Assembly: GCF_035575815.1 (NCBI RefSeq)
Contig: NZ_DATLXO010000120.1
Coordinates: forward strand, 1-64,000
DNA: 64,000 bases
Reading direction: 5' to 3'
Source: Iamia sp035575815
GTDB taxonomy: Bacteria > Actinomycetota > Acidimicrobiia > Acidimicrobiales > Iamiaceae
The notes below the pieces were generated by a model. It searched no databases. It was not told the DNA's origin and was given only the letters and a program-made list of their open reading frames with translations. A program made the translations under genes and the position numbers. Shown in pieces: positions 16,934 through 25,656 of the stretch (its first letter is position 1; each line of letters starts with the position of its first letter).

Positions 16934-17737
16934 TCAGCCCCCGCGGGACGCCCGCAGCGCAGCGACGGCCCCGGCCCGGTCGTCCTGGGTGACGAGGGAC
17001 TCCCCCACCAGCACCGCGTGGTAGCCGACATCCGCGAGGCGTCGGGCGTCATCGGGACCTCGGATGCCGGACTCGGCCACGCGGACGACGCCCTCGGGCA
17101 CCTCGGGGGCCATGCGCACCGCCCGGTCGGTGTCGAGGTTGAAGGTCACCAGGTCGCGCTGGTTCACCCCGATCAGGTCGGCCCCGGCCTCGAGGGCCCG
17201 CTCGACCTCGGCTTCGTCGTGCACCTCGACCAGCACGTCGAGGCCCACCTCTGCGCTCAGGCGCCGGAAGTCAGCCAGCTGGTGGTCGTCGAGGGCGGCG
17301 GCGATGAGCAGGACGGCATCGGCGCCCATGGCCCGGGCGTCGAGGACGTCGGCCTCGACCACGGTGAAGTCCTTGCGCAGCACGGGCTGCTCACAGGCGG
17401 AGCGCGCCTCGCGCAGATCCGCGGCGGAGCCCCCGAAGAACTCGGGCTCGGTGAGCACCGACAGCGCCGCGGCGCCACCCTCGGCATAGGCCTCGGCCAC
17501 GCGACCGGCGACGAGGTCGACGGCCAGGTCGCCCTTCGAGGGTGATCGACGCTTGATCTCGGCGATGACGGCCAGGTGCCCGGCGGCGTGGTCGGCGACC
17601 AGGGCCGCCCGCAGGCCCCGCGTGGGACCGTCGGACATGGCCCTCTCGGCCGCCTCCAAGATGGCTCCCCGCGGCCGGCGATCGACGGCCGCGGCAGCGC
17701 GGTGGGCGGTGAGGATGCGGTCGAGGTAGGTGTCCAC
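16934..17737 (-). CDS. trpC: Indole-3-glycerol phosphate synthase
   Basis: A 267-residue TIM barrel. Signature blocks are VIAEIKRRSPSKGDL (first catalytic Lys), VLRKDFTV (second catalytic Lys), DLIGVNQRDL and VAESGIRGPDDA. It converts carboxyphenylaminodeoxyribulose phosphate to indole-3-glycerol phosphate, the substrate of TrpA. Length and start (MDTYLDRILTAHR) are normal. Confidence 0.97.
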   Translation of the reverse strand: MDTYLDRILTAHRAAAAVDRRPRGAILEAAERAMSDGPTRGLRAALVADHAAGHLAVIAEIKRRSPSKGDLAVDLVAGRVAEAYAEGGAAALSVLTEPEFFGGSAADLREARSACEQPVLRKDFTVVEADVLDARAMGADAVLLIAAALDDHQLADFRRLSAEVGLDVLVEVHDEAEVERALEAGADLIGVNQRDLVTFNLDTDRAVRMAPEVPEGVVRVAESGIRGPDDARRLADVGYHAVLVGESLVTQDDRAGAVAALRASRGG

Positions 17738-17771
17738 GGGGCGTCTCCTGGGGGCGGTCAGCGGTCAGCGG

Positions 17772-18341
17772 TCAGCGGTCGGGATCGTGGTCGCGGCTGC
17801 GGGCCAGCTCGGCGAAGGGGATCCACACGAAGAGCGACAGGGCGATGCCCGCGAGGGCGATGGCCAGGGCGAGCAGAGGCCGGGAGCCGAGCACCAAGCC
17901 GAAGACGACGGCCAGCCCCGCGGCGCCGAAGATGGCCGCGGGCAGGACCCGCACCGGGCGGCGGGGCCCGGGCGGATCGGGGGGCAGCAGGTCGGTCTCC
18001 TCGCGCCACGAGCTGTAGTCCGCGAGCCACTCGTCGTCGTCGGGGCGCGGTCGCCAGCCCGGTCCCGGCGGTCGGGCCGGGTCCACAGGCGTGGCGCGAG
18101 CCCGGGTCATGGTGGCGTCGTAGGCCCGGCGCCGGCCCGGGTCTGACAGGGCCGACCAGGCCGCGTTCACGTCGCGCATGCGCCGATCGGCGTGGGCCCG
18201 CTCGGCTGAGCTGCGCCCGCCGTGGGAGTCGGGGTGGAAGCGCCGGGCCAGCTTCACGTACGCCCGCCGGATCTCGGCGGGGTCGGCCCCCGTGGGCACG
18301 CCGAGCACCTCGTAGTGGCTGCGACGGGGGGCGTCAGCCAC
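17772..18341 (-). CDS. Membrane-anchored J-domain protein
   Basis: About 189 residues. A J domain occupies the N-terminus (SHYEVLGVPTGADPAEIRRA, then RRFHPDSHG with the HPD loop). A Pro/Asp-rich linker leads to two C-terminal membrane helices (PAAIFGAAGLAVVFGLVLG and LALAIALAGIALSLFVWI). It probably brings DnaK to the membrane. GTG 18341 overlaps the upstream hydrolase stop by 8 bp; an ATG at 18374 would add 11 residues with a larger overlap. It lies just upstream of trpC. Confidence 0.85.
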   Translation of the reverse strand: MADAPRRSHYEVLGVPTGADPAEIRRAYVKLARRFHPDSHGGRSSAERAHADRRMRDVNAAWSALSDPGRRRAYDATMTRARATPVDPARPPGPGWRPRPDDDEWLADYSSWREETDLLPPDPPGPRRPVRVLPAAIFGAAGLAVVFGLVLGSRPLLALAIALAGIALSLFVWIPFAELARSRDHDPDR

Positions 18342-19224
18342 CGTGTGCTCCGGTGCCTCTTCGCAGCACGTCACGGACGGCGTCGGCCACCGCCTCCGGC
18401 GCTTCCTCGGGCACGAGGTGACCGCAGAACGGCACGAGGGTGAGCGCAGGCGCCCTGCGCAGGTCGTCGACCAGGCGGGTGCCCCACGAGGGCGACAAGA
18501 AGGCGTCGTCGGCGCCCCACACCACGGCGGCCGGGCCGTCGTAGGCCCGCAGGCCGGGCCCGCACTCGAGGGTCACCCGGGCGTCGCCCGCGAGCAGGAA
18601 GCGTCGGGCCCGCTCCCGGCCCTCGACGGTGAGCACCGGGCGCAGGTACTCCTCGACCACGTCGGGGTCGAGGGCGGCGGCGTCATGGACGGCTCGGCCG
18701 AAGCCGAGGTGAGCGTTGGCCCCGACCCGGCGGGGCAGGTCGAGGGCGTAGGCGAGGATGTCGAGCCCCGGGGTGCGAGCCAGGCGCATGACCTGGGCCG
18801 CGAGGGGCACGGGCCAGTTGTCGTAGGCCACGGTGTCGACCAGCACCAGCCCGGCGATGCGTTCGGGGTGGGTGGCGACCATCTGTTGGGCCACGCCCCC
18901 GCCCTGCTCGTGGCCGACGACCACGACGCGCGGAATCCCCCGGGTCGAGAGCCAGTCGAGCAGCAGCTCGGCCTGCATCGGCGCCCCGAAGTCCTCATAC
19001 GGCGAGACGACCGTGTCGCCCAGGCCCAGCAGGTCGGGGGCGAGGCCCAAGACCTCGTCACCGAGAGCCCTCATCACCTTGCGCCAGAGCACCCCGTGGG
19101 TCGGGAAGCCGTGGAGGAACAGCACTGCGGGCGCATCGGGGCCACCCGAGCCGAGCACCGCCAGGTCGGCGGGCCCGACCCGCTCGAGGACCTTGAGGGG
19201 GAGCCCGTGGGCGACGGTGGGCAC
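18334..19224 (-). CDS. Alpha/beta hydrolase with Glu at the nucleophile position
   Basis: A 296-residue alpha/beta hydrolase of the epoxide hydrolase/haloalkane dehalogenase type: HGFPTHGVLW (oxyanion segment), elbow VVVGHEQGGG, acid in WGADDAFLSP and His in FCGHLVPEEAP. The elbow has Glu where Asp (GHDxGG) or Ser would be the nucleophile; the codon is clearly GAG. GTG 19224 is chosen because the frame above it overlaps ygfZ. It may be catalytically altered or use unusual chemistry. Confidence 0.87.
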   Translation of the reverse strand: MPTVAHGLPLKVLERVGPADLAVLGSGGPDAPAVLFLHGFPTHGVLWRKVMRALGDEVLGLAPDLLGLGDTVVSPYEDFGAPMQAELLLDWLSTRGIPRVVVVGHEQGGGVAQQMVATHPERIAGLVLVDTVAYDNWPVPLAAQVMRLARTPGLDILAYALDLPRRVGANAHLGFGRAVHDAAALDPDVVEEYLRPVLTVEGRERARRFLLAGDARVTLECGPGLRAYDGPAAVVWGADDAFLSPSWGTRLVDDLRRAPALTLVPFCGHLVPEEAPEAVADAVRDVLRRGTGAHGG

Positions 19225-19262
19225 TGATCGATCGTAGGCGGGGTGTCCTCGGATCGGACCAC

Positions 19263-20108
19263 CTACTCCGGGGTGACGATGGGCAGGGCCAGCACCTGCA
19301 CCTCGGCTCCCGCGAGCAGCGCAGTGGCGGGCGGGTCGATCGAGCGGTGCACGAGGGCCAGGCCGACGGTGCGCCCGGTGGCGTCGATCGCCGCGCTGGT
19401 GACCACGCCGACGTCGCGTCCGTCGACCGAGAGGACCTCCCCGGCCGCCGGCGGCGGGGTCACGGAGGCGAAGCCCCGCAGGTGGCGGGGAACCTTGCCG
19501 CCCCGGCTGTCGATGCGCGCCACGAGCTCCTGGCCGGTGAAGCAGCCCTTGGTGAAGCTGACCGACGCGTCGATCACCCACTGCCCGAGCTCGGCGGGGA
19601 TCGTGTCGACGGTGATCTCGGCGCCCATGGCGGGCACGCCGTGGGCGATGCGCAGGGCTTCGTAGCCCTCGCCATCGAGGTCGAGCGCACCGACGGGCAG
19701 GTCCGAGGGCAGCTCGTCGGGATCGGCGTCGAATACATCGGAGCCCTCCAGGCCGGGCCACCCGGAGGGCACCCCGTCGATCACCTCGGCGCCGCGCACG
19801 GCGAGCACCGCGACGCCCTCGACCAGCTCGATGTCGGTCTTGGTGCGCAGCTTGAAGCGCTGGAGGCGGGCCATGAGGCCGGCTCCCGCGCCGGCGTCGG
19901 TGTCGAGCCGCACCGTCTCGACCCCCGCGCGGTCGACCCGCACCCAGGTGTCGACCTTGCCCGTCGGCTGGAGGACGAAGGCCAGGGCCGAGTCGCCGAC
20001 GGCCAGGGCGCCCACGTCCTGGCTCAGCTGCCCCTGGAGGTAGGCGACGGTCTCGGGGCCCGACAGGGCAACCACGTCGCGGCGGATGCGGGAGACGGTG
20101 ACGGCCAT
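19263..20108 (-). CDS. ygfZ: Folate-binding protein YgfZ/GcvT-like
   Basis: The 281-residue GcvT-fold protein carries the YgfZ signature KGCFTGQELVAR with the conserved Cys, preceded by AYLQGQLSQDV at the N-terminus. YgfZ uses tetrahydrofolate to help maintain Fe-S enzymes under oxidative stress. It lies between trpE and the hydrolase on the same strand. Confidence 0.94.
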   Translation of the reverse strand: MAVTVSRIRRDVVALSGPETVAYLQGQLSQDVGALAVGDSALAFVLQPTGKVDTWVRVDRAGVETVRLDTDAGAGAGLMARLQRFKLRTKTDIELVEGVAVLAVRGAEVIDGVPSGWPGLEGSDVFDADPDELPSDLPVGALDLDGEGYEALRIAHGVPAMGAEITVDTIPAELGQWVIDASVSFTKGCFTGQELVARIDSRGGKVPRHLRGFASVTPPPAAGEVLSVDGRDVGVVTSAAIDATGRTVGLALVHRSIDPPATALLAGAEVQVLALPIVTPE

Positions 20109-20199
20109 GGGGCCAGTCTGGCCCCGTCGGGCCCCGCTCCCTCGGGTCCACCACTCACGTCACCGCCGCGGAGGGCGCAACGGCTCCCGGTGCACCGGG

Positions 20200-21738
20200 T
20201 CAGATCTCGGCGGCGTGGGCCCGGCGGGCGGCGGTCATCCGTCGGGCGGCCGGCACCGCGGCGAGCAGGGCCCGGGCCTTGTTGCGACACTCGAGCTCCT
20301 CGTGCTCGGGCACGGAGTCAGCGACGACCCCCGCCCCCGCCTGCACCGACGCCCGCCCGTCGGGCAGGCAGATCATGGTGCGGATGGCGATGGCGGTGTC
20401 GATGGCCCCGCCGAAGTCGACGTAGCCCACCACCCCTCCGTAGGGCCCGCGCTTGGCCGGCTCGAGGCTGTCGATGATCTCCATGGCCCGCACCTTTGGC
20501 GCACCGGTGAGCGTGCCGGCGGGGATCGTGGCCCGCAGCACGTCGATGGGCGTGCGCCCCTCGGCCAGCGCTCCCGACACCTGGGACGTGAGGTGCATGA
20601 CGTGGCTGTAGCGCTCCAGGGTCATCATCTCGTCGACCTGGCAGGTGCCGTAGCGCACCACCCGGCCCACGTCGTTGCGAGCCAGGTCGACGAGCATCAC
20701 GTGCTCGGCGATCTCCTTGGGGTGCTCGGCCAGCTCGGCCGCCAGGCGGCGGTCCTCCTCCTCGGTGCGGCCGCGGTAGCGGGTCCCGGCGATCGGGCGC
20801 GACACCACCCGGCCGTTCCGCAGCTGCACGAGCGGCTCGGGCGAGGAGCCCACCAGCGACACCTCCGGGCGGCGCACGAAGAACATCACCGGGCTCGGGT
20901 TCACCTGGCGGAGCACCCGGTAGACGTCGAAGGGATCCGCGTCCAGCTGCAGGTCGAAGCGCTGGGAGAGCACGACCTGGAAGATGTCGCCGGCGAGGAT
21001 GTGCTCCTTGGCCACCTCGACGGCCCGCTCGTAGAGCGACCCGCCCAGGGTGGAGGTCACCGCCGGGAGCTCGTCGTCGGCCGACGGCGGGTCGAGCAGC
21101 GGTTCGCTCTGCGGACGGGAGCCGTCGCGGGCCATCTCGTCGAGGTGCTCCACGGCCTCGTCGTAGGCGTCGTCGACCTCGGCCTCGGTCGATCCCGGGG
21201 CCACGGGGGCGTTGACCACGAGGGTGACGCGCTGGCGCCAGTGGTCGAATGCGGCGATCTCGCCGATGACCGACATCGCCGCGTCAGGGAGGCCCATCTG
21301 GTCCGGCGGGGTGTCGGGGAGGTGCTCGACCTCGCGCACGACGTCGTAGCCGAGGTAGCCGAGCAGGCCGCCGTGCAGGGGCGGCAGGTCGAGGCTCTCG
21401 GGCGTGCGGGTGCGGGCCAACAGCGCATCGACGGCGGCGAGGATCCCCCGGTCGAGGGGCAGGCCGGCGGCGATGGCGCCAGCCCCGGGGCCCTCGACGG
21501 AGACGTCGGCCCCGCGGGCCACCAGGCTGGCGACGGGCCTCCGCCCGACGAAGGACCAGCGGCCCCAGCGCTCCCCGTGTTCGACCGACTCGAGCAGGAA
21601 GCCGGGCTCGTCGCCCGGGCAGAGGCGGCAGAACGCGGCCACCGGCGTGACCTGGTCGGCGAGCAGCTCGCGCCACACCGGCACCACCGTGTGGTCGCGG
21701 GCGAGGGTGCGGAACGCCTCGCGATCGGGCCGGATCAC
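20200..21738 (-). CDS. trpE: Anthranilate synthase component I
   Basis: About 512 residues. LLESVEHGERWGRWSFVG holds the LLES tryptophan-binding motif, so feedback inhibition is expected. The chorismate domain has RPIAGTRYRG, LVDLARNDVGRV, the GTLTGAPKVRAMEII segment and QAGAGVVADS. It makes anthranilate from chorismate with TrpG, which is absent here. GTG 21738, 10 bp after the hisI stop, is preferred; an ATG at 21807 would overlap hisI by 59 bp. Confidence 0.97.
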   Translation of the reverse strand: MIRPDREAFRTLARDHTVVPVWRELLADQVTPVAAFCRLCPGDEPGFLLESVEHGERWGRWSFVGRRPVASLVARGADVSVEGPGAGAIAAGLPLDRGILAAVDALLARTRTPESLDLPPLHGGLLGYLGYDVVREVEHLPDTPPDQMGLPDAAMSVIGEIAAFDHWRQRVTLVVNAPVAPGSTEAEVDDAYDEAVEHLDEMARDGSRPQSEPLLDPPSADDELPAVTSTLGGSLYERAVEVAKEHILAGDIFQVVLSQRFDLQLDADPFDVYRVLRQVNPSPVMFFVRRPEVSLVGSSPEPLVQLRNGRVVSRPIAGTRYRGRTEEEDRRLAAELAEHPKEIAEHVMLVDLARNDVGRVVRYGTCQVDEMMTLERYSHVMHLTSQVSGALAEGRTPIDVLRATIPAGTLTGAPKVRAMEIIDSLEPAKRGPYGGVVGYVDFGGAIDTAIAIRTMICLPDGRASVQAGAGVVADSVPEHEELECRNKARALLAAVPAARRMTAARRAHAAEI

Positions 21739-21748
21739 CTCGGGTCGC

Positions 21749-22111
21749 TCAGGCGTCGGAGCCGAAGGCCCGGTAGAAGCAGCTCTTGGCGCCGGTGTGG
21801 CACGCACCCCGGCCCTCCTGCTCGACCACGAAGAGCAGGGTGTCGCCGTCGCAGTCGTACGCGGCCCGGCGCACGAGCTGGCGGTCGCCGGAGGTGTCGC
21901 CCTTGCGCCACTCCTCCTGGCGCGACCGGCTCCAGAACACGGTGCGCCCCTCGGAGAGCGTGCGCCGCAGGGTGGTCTCGTTCATCCAGGCCATCATCAG
22001 CACGTCGCCGGTGCCCTCCTCCTGGACGATGGCCGGCACCAGGCCGTCGGTGTCGTAGCGCACCCGGTCCAGGTCCTCGGCGCGGATCTCGATCGGGGTG
22101 AGGGCGGGCAT
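21749..22111 (-). CDS. hisI: Phosphoribosyl-AMP cyclohydrolase
   Basis: The 120-residue HisI has metal and substrate motifs VLMMAWMNETTL, FWSRSRQEEWRKGDTSG, DCDGDTLLF and CHTG...CFYR. It opens the purine ring of phosphoribosyl-AMP (step three of histidine synthesis). It is monofunctional, since no HisE domain is attached. It lies 10 bp upstream of trpE, joining the his and trp segments. Confidence 0.97.
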   Translation of the reverse strand: MPALTPIEIRAEDLDRVRYDTDGLVPAIVQEEGTGDVLMMAWMNETTLRRTLSEGRTVFWSRSRQEEWRKGDTSGDRQLVRRAAYDCDGDTLLFVVEQEGRGACHTGAKSCFYRAFGSDA

Positions 22112-22171
22112 GGAGGCCGAGGATAGGGCCCGACCCTGAGGTTCCTCCCACGAGATGGCGACCGGCGCGAC

Positions 22172-22498
22172 TCAGAGGTAGAGCCCGGTGGAGCCCTCCT
22201 CGATGCGCTCGGAGGCCACCGCGTGCACGTCTCGCTCGCGGAGGATCACGAAGTCCTCGGCTCGCACCTCGACCTCGTAGCGGTCCTCGGGGTTGTAGAG
22301 GACCTTGTCGCCGACCTCCATCGACCGGACGTTGGGGCCGGAGGCGACGACCTCAGCCCAGCCCAGGCGCTTGGCCGTGGTGACCGTCGCCGGGATGAGA
22401 ATGCCGCCGGTGCTGCTGCGCTCGCCGTCGGTCTCGGGCCGGACGAGCACGCGGTCGTTCAGCATCTTGATCGGGAGCTTGTCGGCCACGGGGCGCAC
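22172..22498 (-). CDS. groES: Co-chaperonin GroES
   Basis: The 108-residue Cpn10 has MLNDRVLVRPE, a mobile loop ERSSTGGILIPATVT and VGDKVLYNPEDRYEVEV. An 11-residue extension (RPVADKLPIK) precedes the usual start; the internal Met12 is an alternative. No groEL is in the window. It sits between hisF and hisI on the same strand, an unusual place. Confidence 0.93.
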   Translation of the reverse strand: MRPVADKLPIKMLNDRVLVRPETDGERSSTGGILIPATVTTAKRLGWAEVVASGPNVRSMEVGDKVLYNPEDRYEVEVRAEDFVILRERDVHAVASERIEEGSTGLYL

Positions 22499-22594
22499 GC
22501 TACCGGTCCCGGTGGCCGGGCCTTCGGCGTCGGTTCCGACGCTCGGGCCCAGCTCCGAGCCTCGGCCCTCGGCGCCCGGCTCCCGCGGTCGACG

Positions 22595-23371
22595 TCAGGC
22601 AGGAGGACGGACGGTGATGCCGGCGGCGGCCATGACGGCCTTGGCCTCGGCGACGGTGTGCTCGCCGAAGTGGAAGATCGACGCCGCGAGCACCGCATCG
22701 GCCCGGCCGTCGATGACGCCGTTCGCGAGGTGGGCGAGGGTGCCCACTCCCCCGCTGGCGATGACCGGGATCCCGACGGCCTCGCTCACGGCGCGGGTGA
22801 GCTCGACGTCGAAGCCATCGCGGGTGCCGTCGCGGTCCATCGAGGTGAGCAGGATCTCGCCCGCGCCCCGACGCTCGGCATCGACGGCCCACTCGACGGC
22901 GTCGAGGTCGGTCGGGTTGCGGCCCCCGTGGGTGAAGACGCCCCAGCCCGCGGCGGGGTCGTCGACCACTCGGCGGCGGGCGTCGATGGCCACCACTGCG
23001 CACTGGGTCCCGAACTCGACGGCCACATCGGCGATGGTCTCGGGGCGGGCGATGGCGGCGGTGTTGAGCGACACCTTGTCCGCCCCGGCGCGCAGCAGGC
23101 GCCGGGCGTCGGTGACGCTGCGGATGCCGCCCCCGACGGTGAGGGGGATGAAGACCTGCTCGGCGGTGCGGGCCACCACCTCGACCATCGTGTCTCGGTC
23201 GTCGGAGCTGGCGGTGATGTCGAGGAACACGAGCTCGTCGGCCCCTTCGGCGTCGTAGCGGGCGGCCAGCTCGACCGGATCGCCCGCGTCGCGGAGCCCG
23301 ACGAAGTTGATCCCCTTGACGACCCGTCCGCCGGTGACGTCGAGGCAGGGGATCACCCGGGCGGTGCGCAC
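22595..23371 (-). CDS. hisF: Imidazole glycerol phosphate synthase, cyclase subunit
   Basis: A 258-residue TIM barrel with RVIPCLDVTGGRVVKG (catalytic Asp), ELVFLDITAS, PLTVGGGIRS, ILLTSMDRDGT (second catalytic Asp) and VIASGGVGT. It acts with HisH. GTG 23371 gives the canonical start VRTARVIPC; the 22 residues upstream are not family-like. Confidence 0.97.
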   Translation of the reverse strand: MRTARVIPCLDVTGGRVVKGINFVGLRDAGDPVELAARYDAEGADELVFLDITASSDDRDTMVEVVARTAEQVFIPLTVGGGIRSVTDARRLLRAGADKVSLNTAAIARPETIADVAVEFGTQCAVVAIDARRRVVDDPAAGWGVFTHGGRNPTDLDAVEWAVDAERRGAGEILLTSMDRDGTRDGFDVELTRAVSEAVGIPVIASGGVGTLAHLANGVIDGRADAVLAASIFHFGEHTVAEAKAVMAAAGITVRPPA

Positions 23372-23514
23372 TCTGCGACGGTACCGGCCGCCTGGGCAAC
23401 TTCCCTTGCCCGTTCCGGCCCGGGCGCAACCCGGCACGAATAAGCGTCGGGCCCGGTGAGTCTTCGTCCGAATCCCGCCAGCGGGGCGCGTCGGCCTTCG
23501 ACAGACTCGGCCCC

Positions 23515-24318
23515 ATGACCGCCACCGCCCGCCGTGACCGCCTCCGCGACCTCCACCGCGAGGGAACCTTCGTGATCCCCAACCCGTTCGACCGGGGCTC
23601 GGCCCGCCTGCTCGCCGCCATGGGCTTCGCTGCCCTGGCCACCACCAGCGCCGGCCTGGCCAACTCGCGGGGCCGTGCCGACATGAGCATCACCCGCGAC
23701 GTGTTGGTCGACCACGTGACCGACCTGGCCGCGGGCACCGAGCTGCCCCTCCACGTCGACGCCCAGCGGTGTTTCGCCGACGGTCCGGACGGCGTGGCCG
23801 AGACAGTCGGGCTCCTGGCCGACGCCGGGGCGGCCGGCGTCTCGATCGAGGACTGGAATCCGGGCGCTGATCGGATCGAGCCGTTCGACGTGGCCGTCGC
23901 CCGGGTCGCCGCCGCCGCTACCAGCGCCGGAGAGCACGGTCTGGTGCTGACCGCCCGCTGCGAGAACCTCCTCCACGGAGTCGACGACCTCGACGACACC
24001 ACCGCTCGGCTCGTCGCCTACCGCGACGCCGGCGCCGAGGTCGTCTACGCCCCCGGGCTGGTCGACCTGGACGCCATCGGGACGGTCGTGACCGAGGTCG
24101 GCGTCCCCGTGAACGTTCTGCTGCTGCCCGGCGGGCCCACGGTCGCCGACCTGGCCGGAGCGGGCGTGCGCCGGGTCTCGCTCGGCAGCAACCTCTCGAA
24201 CGCGGCCTACGGGGCCGTTGCCGCCGCGGCGCAGACCGTGCTGGCCTCCGGCGGCCTCGGCGCGACGACGCCGAGCGTGCCCGCCGACGTCGCCGCCCGC
24301 GCCTTCACTGCCGAGTAG
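23515..24318 (+). CDS. Isocitrate lyase/PEP mutase family protein
   Basis: The 267-residue TIM barrel matches the isocitrate lyase/phosphoenolpyruvate mutase superfamily: FVIPNPFDRGSARLLAAMGF, ATTSAGLANSRG, GAAGVSIEDW and LTARCENLL. The short length is that of methylisocitrate-lyase-like and oxaloacetate-acting members. The substrate is unknown. It is divergent from hisF, and a decayed vapC lies downstream in the opposite direction. Confidence 0.9.
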   Translation: MTATARRDRLRDLHREGTFVIPNPFDRGSARLLAAMGFAALATTSAGLANSRGRADMSITRDVLVDHVTDLAAGTELPLHVDAQRCFADGPDGVAETVGLLADAGAAGVSIEDWNPGADRIEPFDVAVARVAAAATSAGEHGLVLTARCENLLHGVDDLDDTTARLVAYRDAGAEVVYAPGLVDLDAIGTVVTEVGVPVNVLLLPGGPTVADLAGAGVRRVSLGSNLSNAAYGAVAAAAQTVLASGGLGATTPSVPADVAARAFTAE

Positions 24319-24360
24319 CGCCTCGGCCGGCGAGGAGGACGAGGTCCGCAGCGTGGCGGG

Positions 24361-24750
24361 TCAGGTCGGGACGAAGACGCCGACGTCGGGGTGCAACGCG
24401 ACGAACCCCCGGTCGAAGGTGGCGAGGGCCCCTCCCCGTCGTCGGGCCTGCGTCGTCGGGCCTGCGCCGCCAGGTACGTGTCGGTCACCTGCCGCTGGTC
24501 GAGCACGCCCCGCAGCACCGCCTGCAAGTCGGCCTCGTCGTCGGTCACAGCTCGTGGCGGTCGTCGGCGCACACGTCGTCGAGCACCCGCGCCGCCTCGA
24601 CGGCGGTCAGGCCACCCCGGATCAGGATCCGGAGCAGGGCCCCTGGGTGATGGGTGTCGTGGCGAACGTGCCGGACATCGCCGCCAACCACCGCGCGGAC
24701 GGCTCGTGGTGGACGTGGCTGTCGACGGGCAGTTCGACCGTCGTGCGCAT
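24361..24750 (-). pseudogene. Wrecked VapC toxin joined to a VapB-like start
   Basis: Reading across three frame changes gives VHHEPSARWLAAMSGTFATT, ITQG-ALLRILIRGGLTAVEAA, DDRHEL-W-TDDEADLQAVL, DQRQVTDTYLAAQARR and GALATFDRGFVALHPDVGV, a nearly complete PIN toxin of the VapC type. The lesions are one base missing in a G-run at ITQG/ALL, one base missing at HEL/W and a 14-bp tandem duplication. The first residues, MRTTVELP, look like a VapB antitoxin start, and the normal toxin N-terminus is gone, suggesting a deletion joined vapB to vapC. Confidence 0.85.
24437..24464. repeat. 14-bp tandem duplication in the vapC remnant
   Basis: CGTCGTCGGGCCTG is present twice in direct succession. Removing one copy restores the PIN frame to LAAQARRRGGALATFDRG, so the duplication is one of the inactivating events. 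Confidence 0.9.
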
Positions 24751-24855
24751 GGCTCCAGCCTACGCCTCGTCCCGTCACTGTCGATCGTGATGAGATGATG
24801 CGAGGCTCGCCCCCAACGGCACGCCGGTCCGGGCCCAGCGGCCAGACTCAGGGAT

Positions 24856-25434
24856 GTGCCTTCCACTCGGCTGCTGCTCGTGCGCCACGGCGAGACCGAC
24901 TGGGCCAAGGGTCGCCGCCACACCGGGCGCACCGACATCGGGCTCAACGCCACCGGCGAGGCTCAGGCCCGAGACCTGCCCGGCCGCCTGCCGCTCGACG
25001 GCGTGGTCGCCATCTGGTGCAGCCCGCTGGCCCGGTCCCGGGACACCGCAGCGCGAGCGGGCCTGGCGGTCGACGTCATCGACCCGGACCTGATCGAGTG
25101 GGACTACGGCTTCGCCGAGGGCCGGACCACCGCCCAGATCCGCGACGAGCGCCCGGGCTGGACCGTCTGGGACGACGAGATCACCGGCGGCGAGTCCCTG
25201 GAGCAGGTCGGGGCCCGGGCGGATTCGGTGATCGTCCGGGCCCGCTCCGTGGAGGGCACCGTGGCCCTCGTCGGCCACGCCCACCACCTCCGCGTGCTCG
25301 CCGCCCGCTGGCTGGGACTGGCGCCGGGCGGCGGTCGCCACCTGACGCTCGACCCGGCGGGCTGGGGCGCGCTCGGCTGGGAGCGCGAGACCCCGGTGAT
25401 CGAGCGGTGGAACCCACCCGGCCCGCCGATCTGA
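24856..25434 (+). CDS. Histidine phosphatase family protein
   Basis: A 192-residue phosphoglycerate-mutase-like phosphatase: LLLVRHGETDWA (phospho-His), CSPLARSRDTA, EWDYGFAEG (acid) and ALVGHAHHLRVLAARW (second His). Such proteins hydrolyse sugar phosphates, nucleotides or other small phosphoesters; the substrate cannot be told. The start is GTG 24856. Confidence 0.92.
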   Translation: MPSTRLLLVRHGETDWAKGRRHTGRTDIGLNATGEAQARDLPGRLPLDGVVAIWCSPLARSRDTAARAGLAVDVIDPDLIEWDYGFAEGRTTAQIRDERPGWTVWDDEITGGESLEQVGARADSVIVRARSVEGTVALVGHAHHLRVLAARWLGLAPGGGRHLTLDPAGWGALGWERETPVIERWNPPGPPI

Positions 25435-25442
25435 TCCGAGCC

Positions 25443-25495
25443 GCCGTCCGCAGACCGTCCGCAGAACCGCCGTCCGCAGACCCGCCGCAGAACCG
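25443..25495. repeat. Short degenerate direct repeats
   Basis: GCCGTCCGCAGA-type units of 10-16 bp recur four times (CCGTCCGCAGA, CCGTCCGCAGAA, CCGTCCGCAGA, CCGCCGCAGAA) directly after the phosphatase stop. No gene covers them. Confidence 0.6.
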
Positions 25496-25501
25496 AAAGA
25501 C

Positions 25502-25540
25502 GGCCACCCTGGTGCGCCCGTGGGCCCCACCAGGGTGGCC
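25502..25540 (+). terminator. Strong hairpin after the histidine phosphatase gene
   Basis: GGCCACCCTGGTG (25502-25514) pairs perfectly with CACCAGGGTGGCC (25528-25540), 13 bp with a 13-base loop, 68 bp after the phosphatase stop. There is no T-run, so it would be a GC-type terminator. Confidence 0.5.
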
Positions 25541-25656
25541 AGAACCCCGAAGCCCCGGGGGTGACCCAGACCCAGGACGTCGTCACACCGCGATGCGGTG
25601 CCCCGGATCGCCGCCTGCCCGCCACACGACCGACGAAGTCCTGCCAGGATCGGGCG

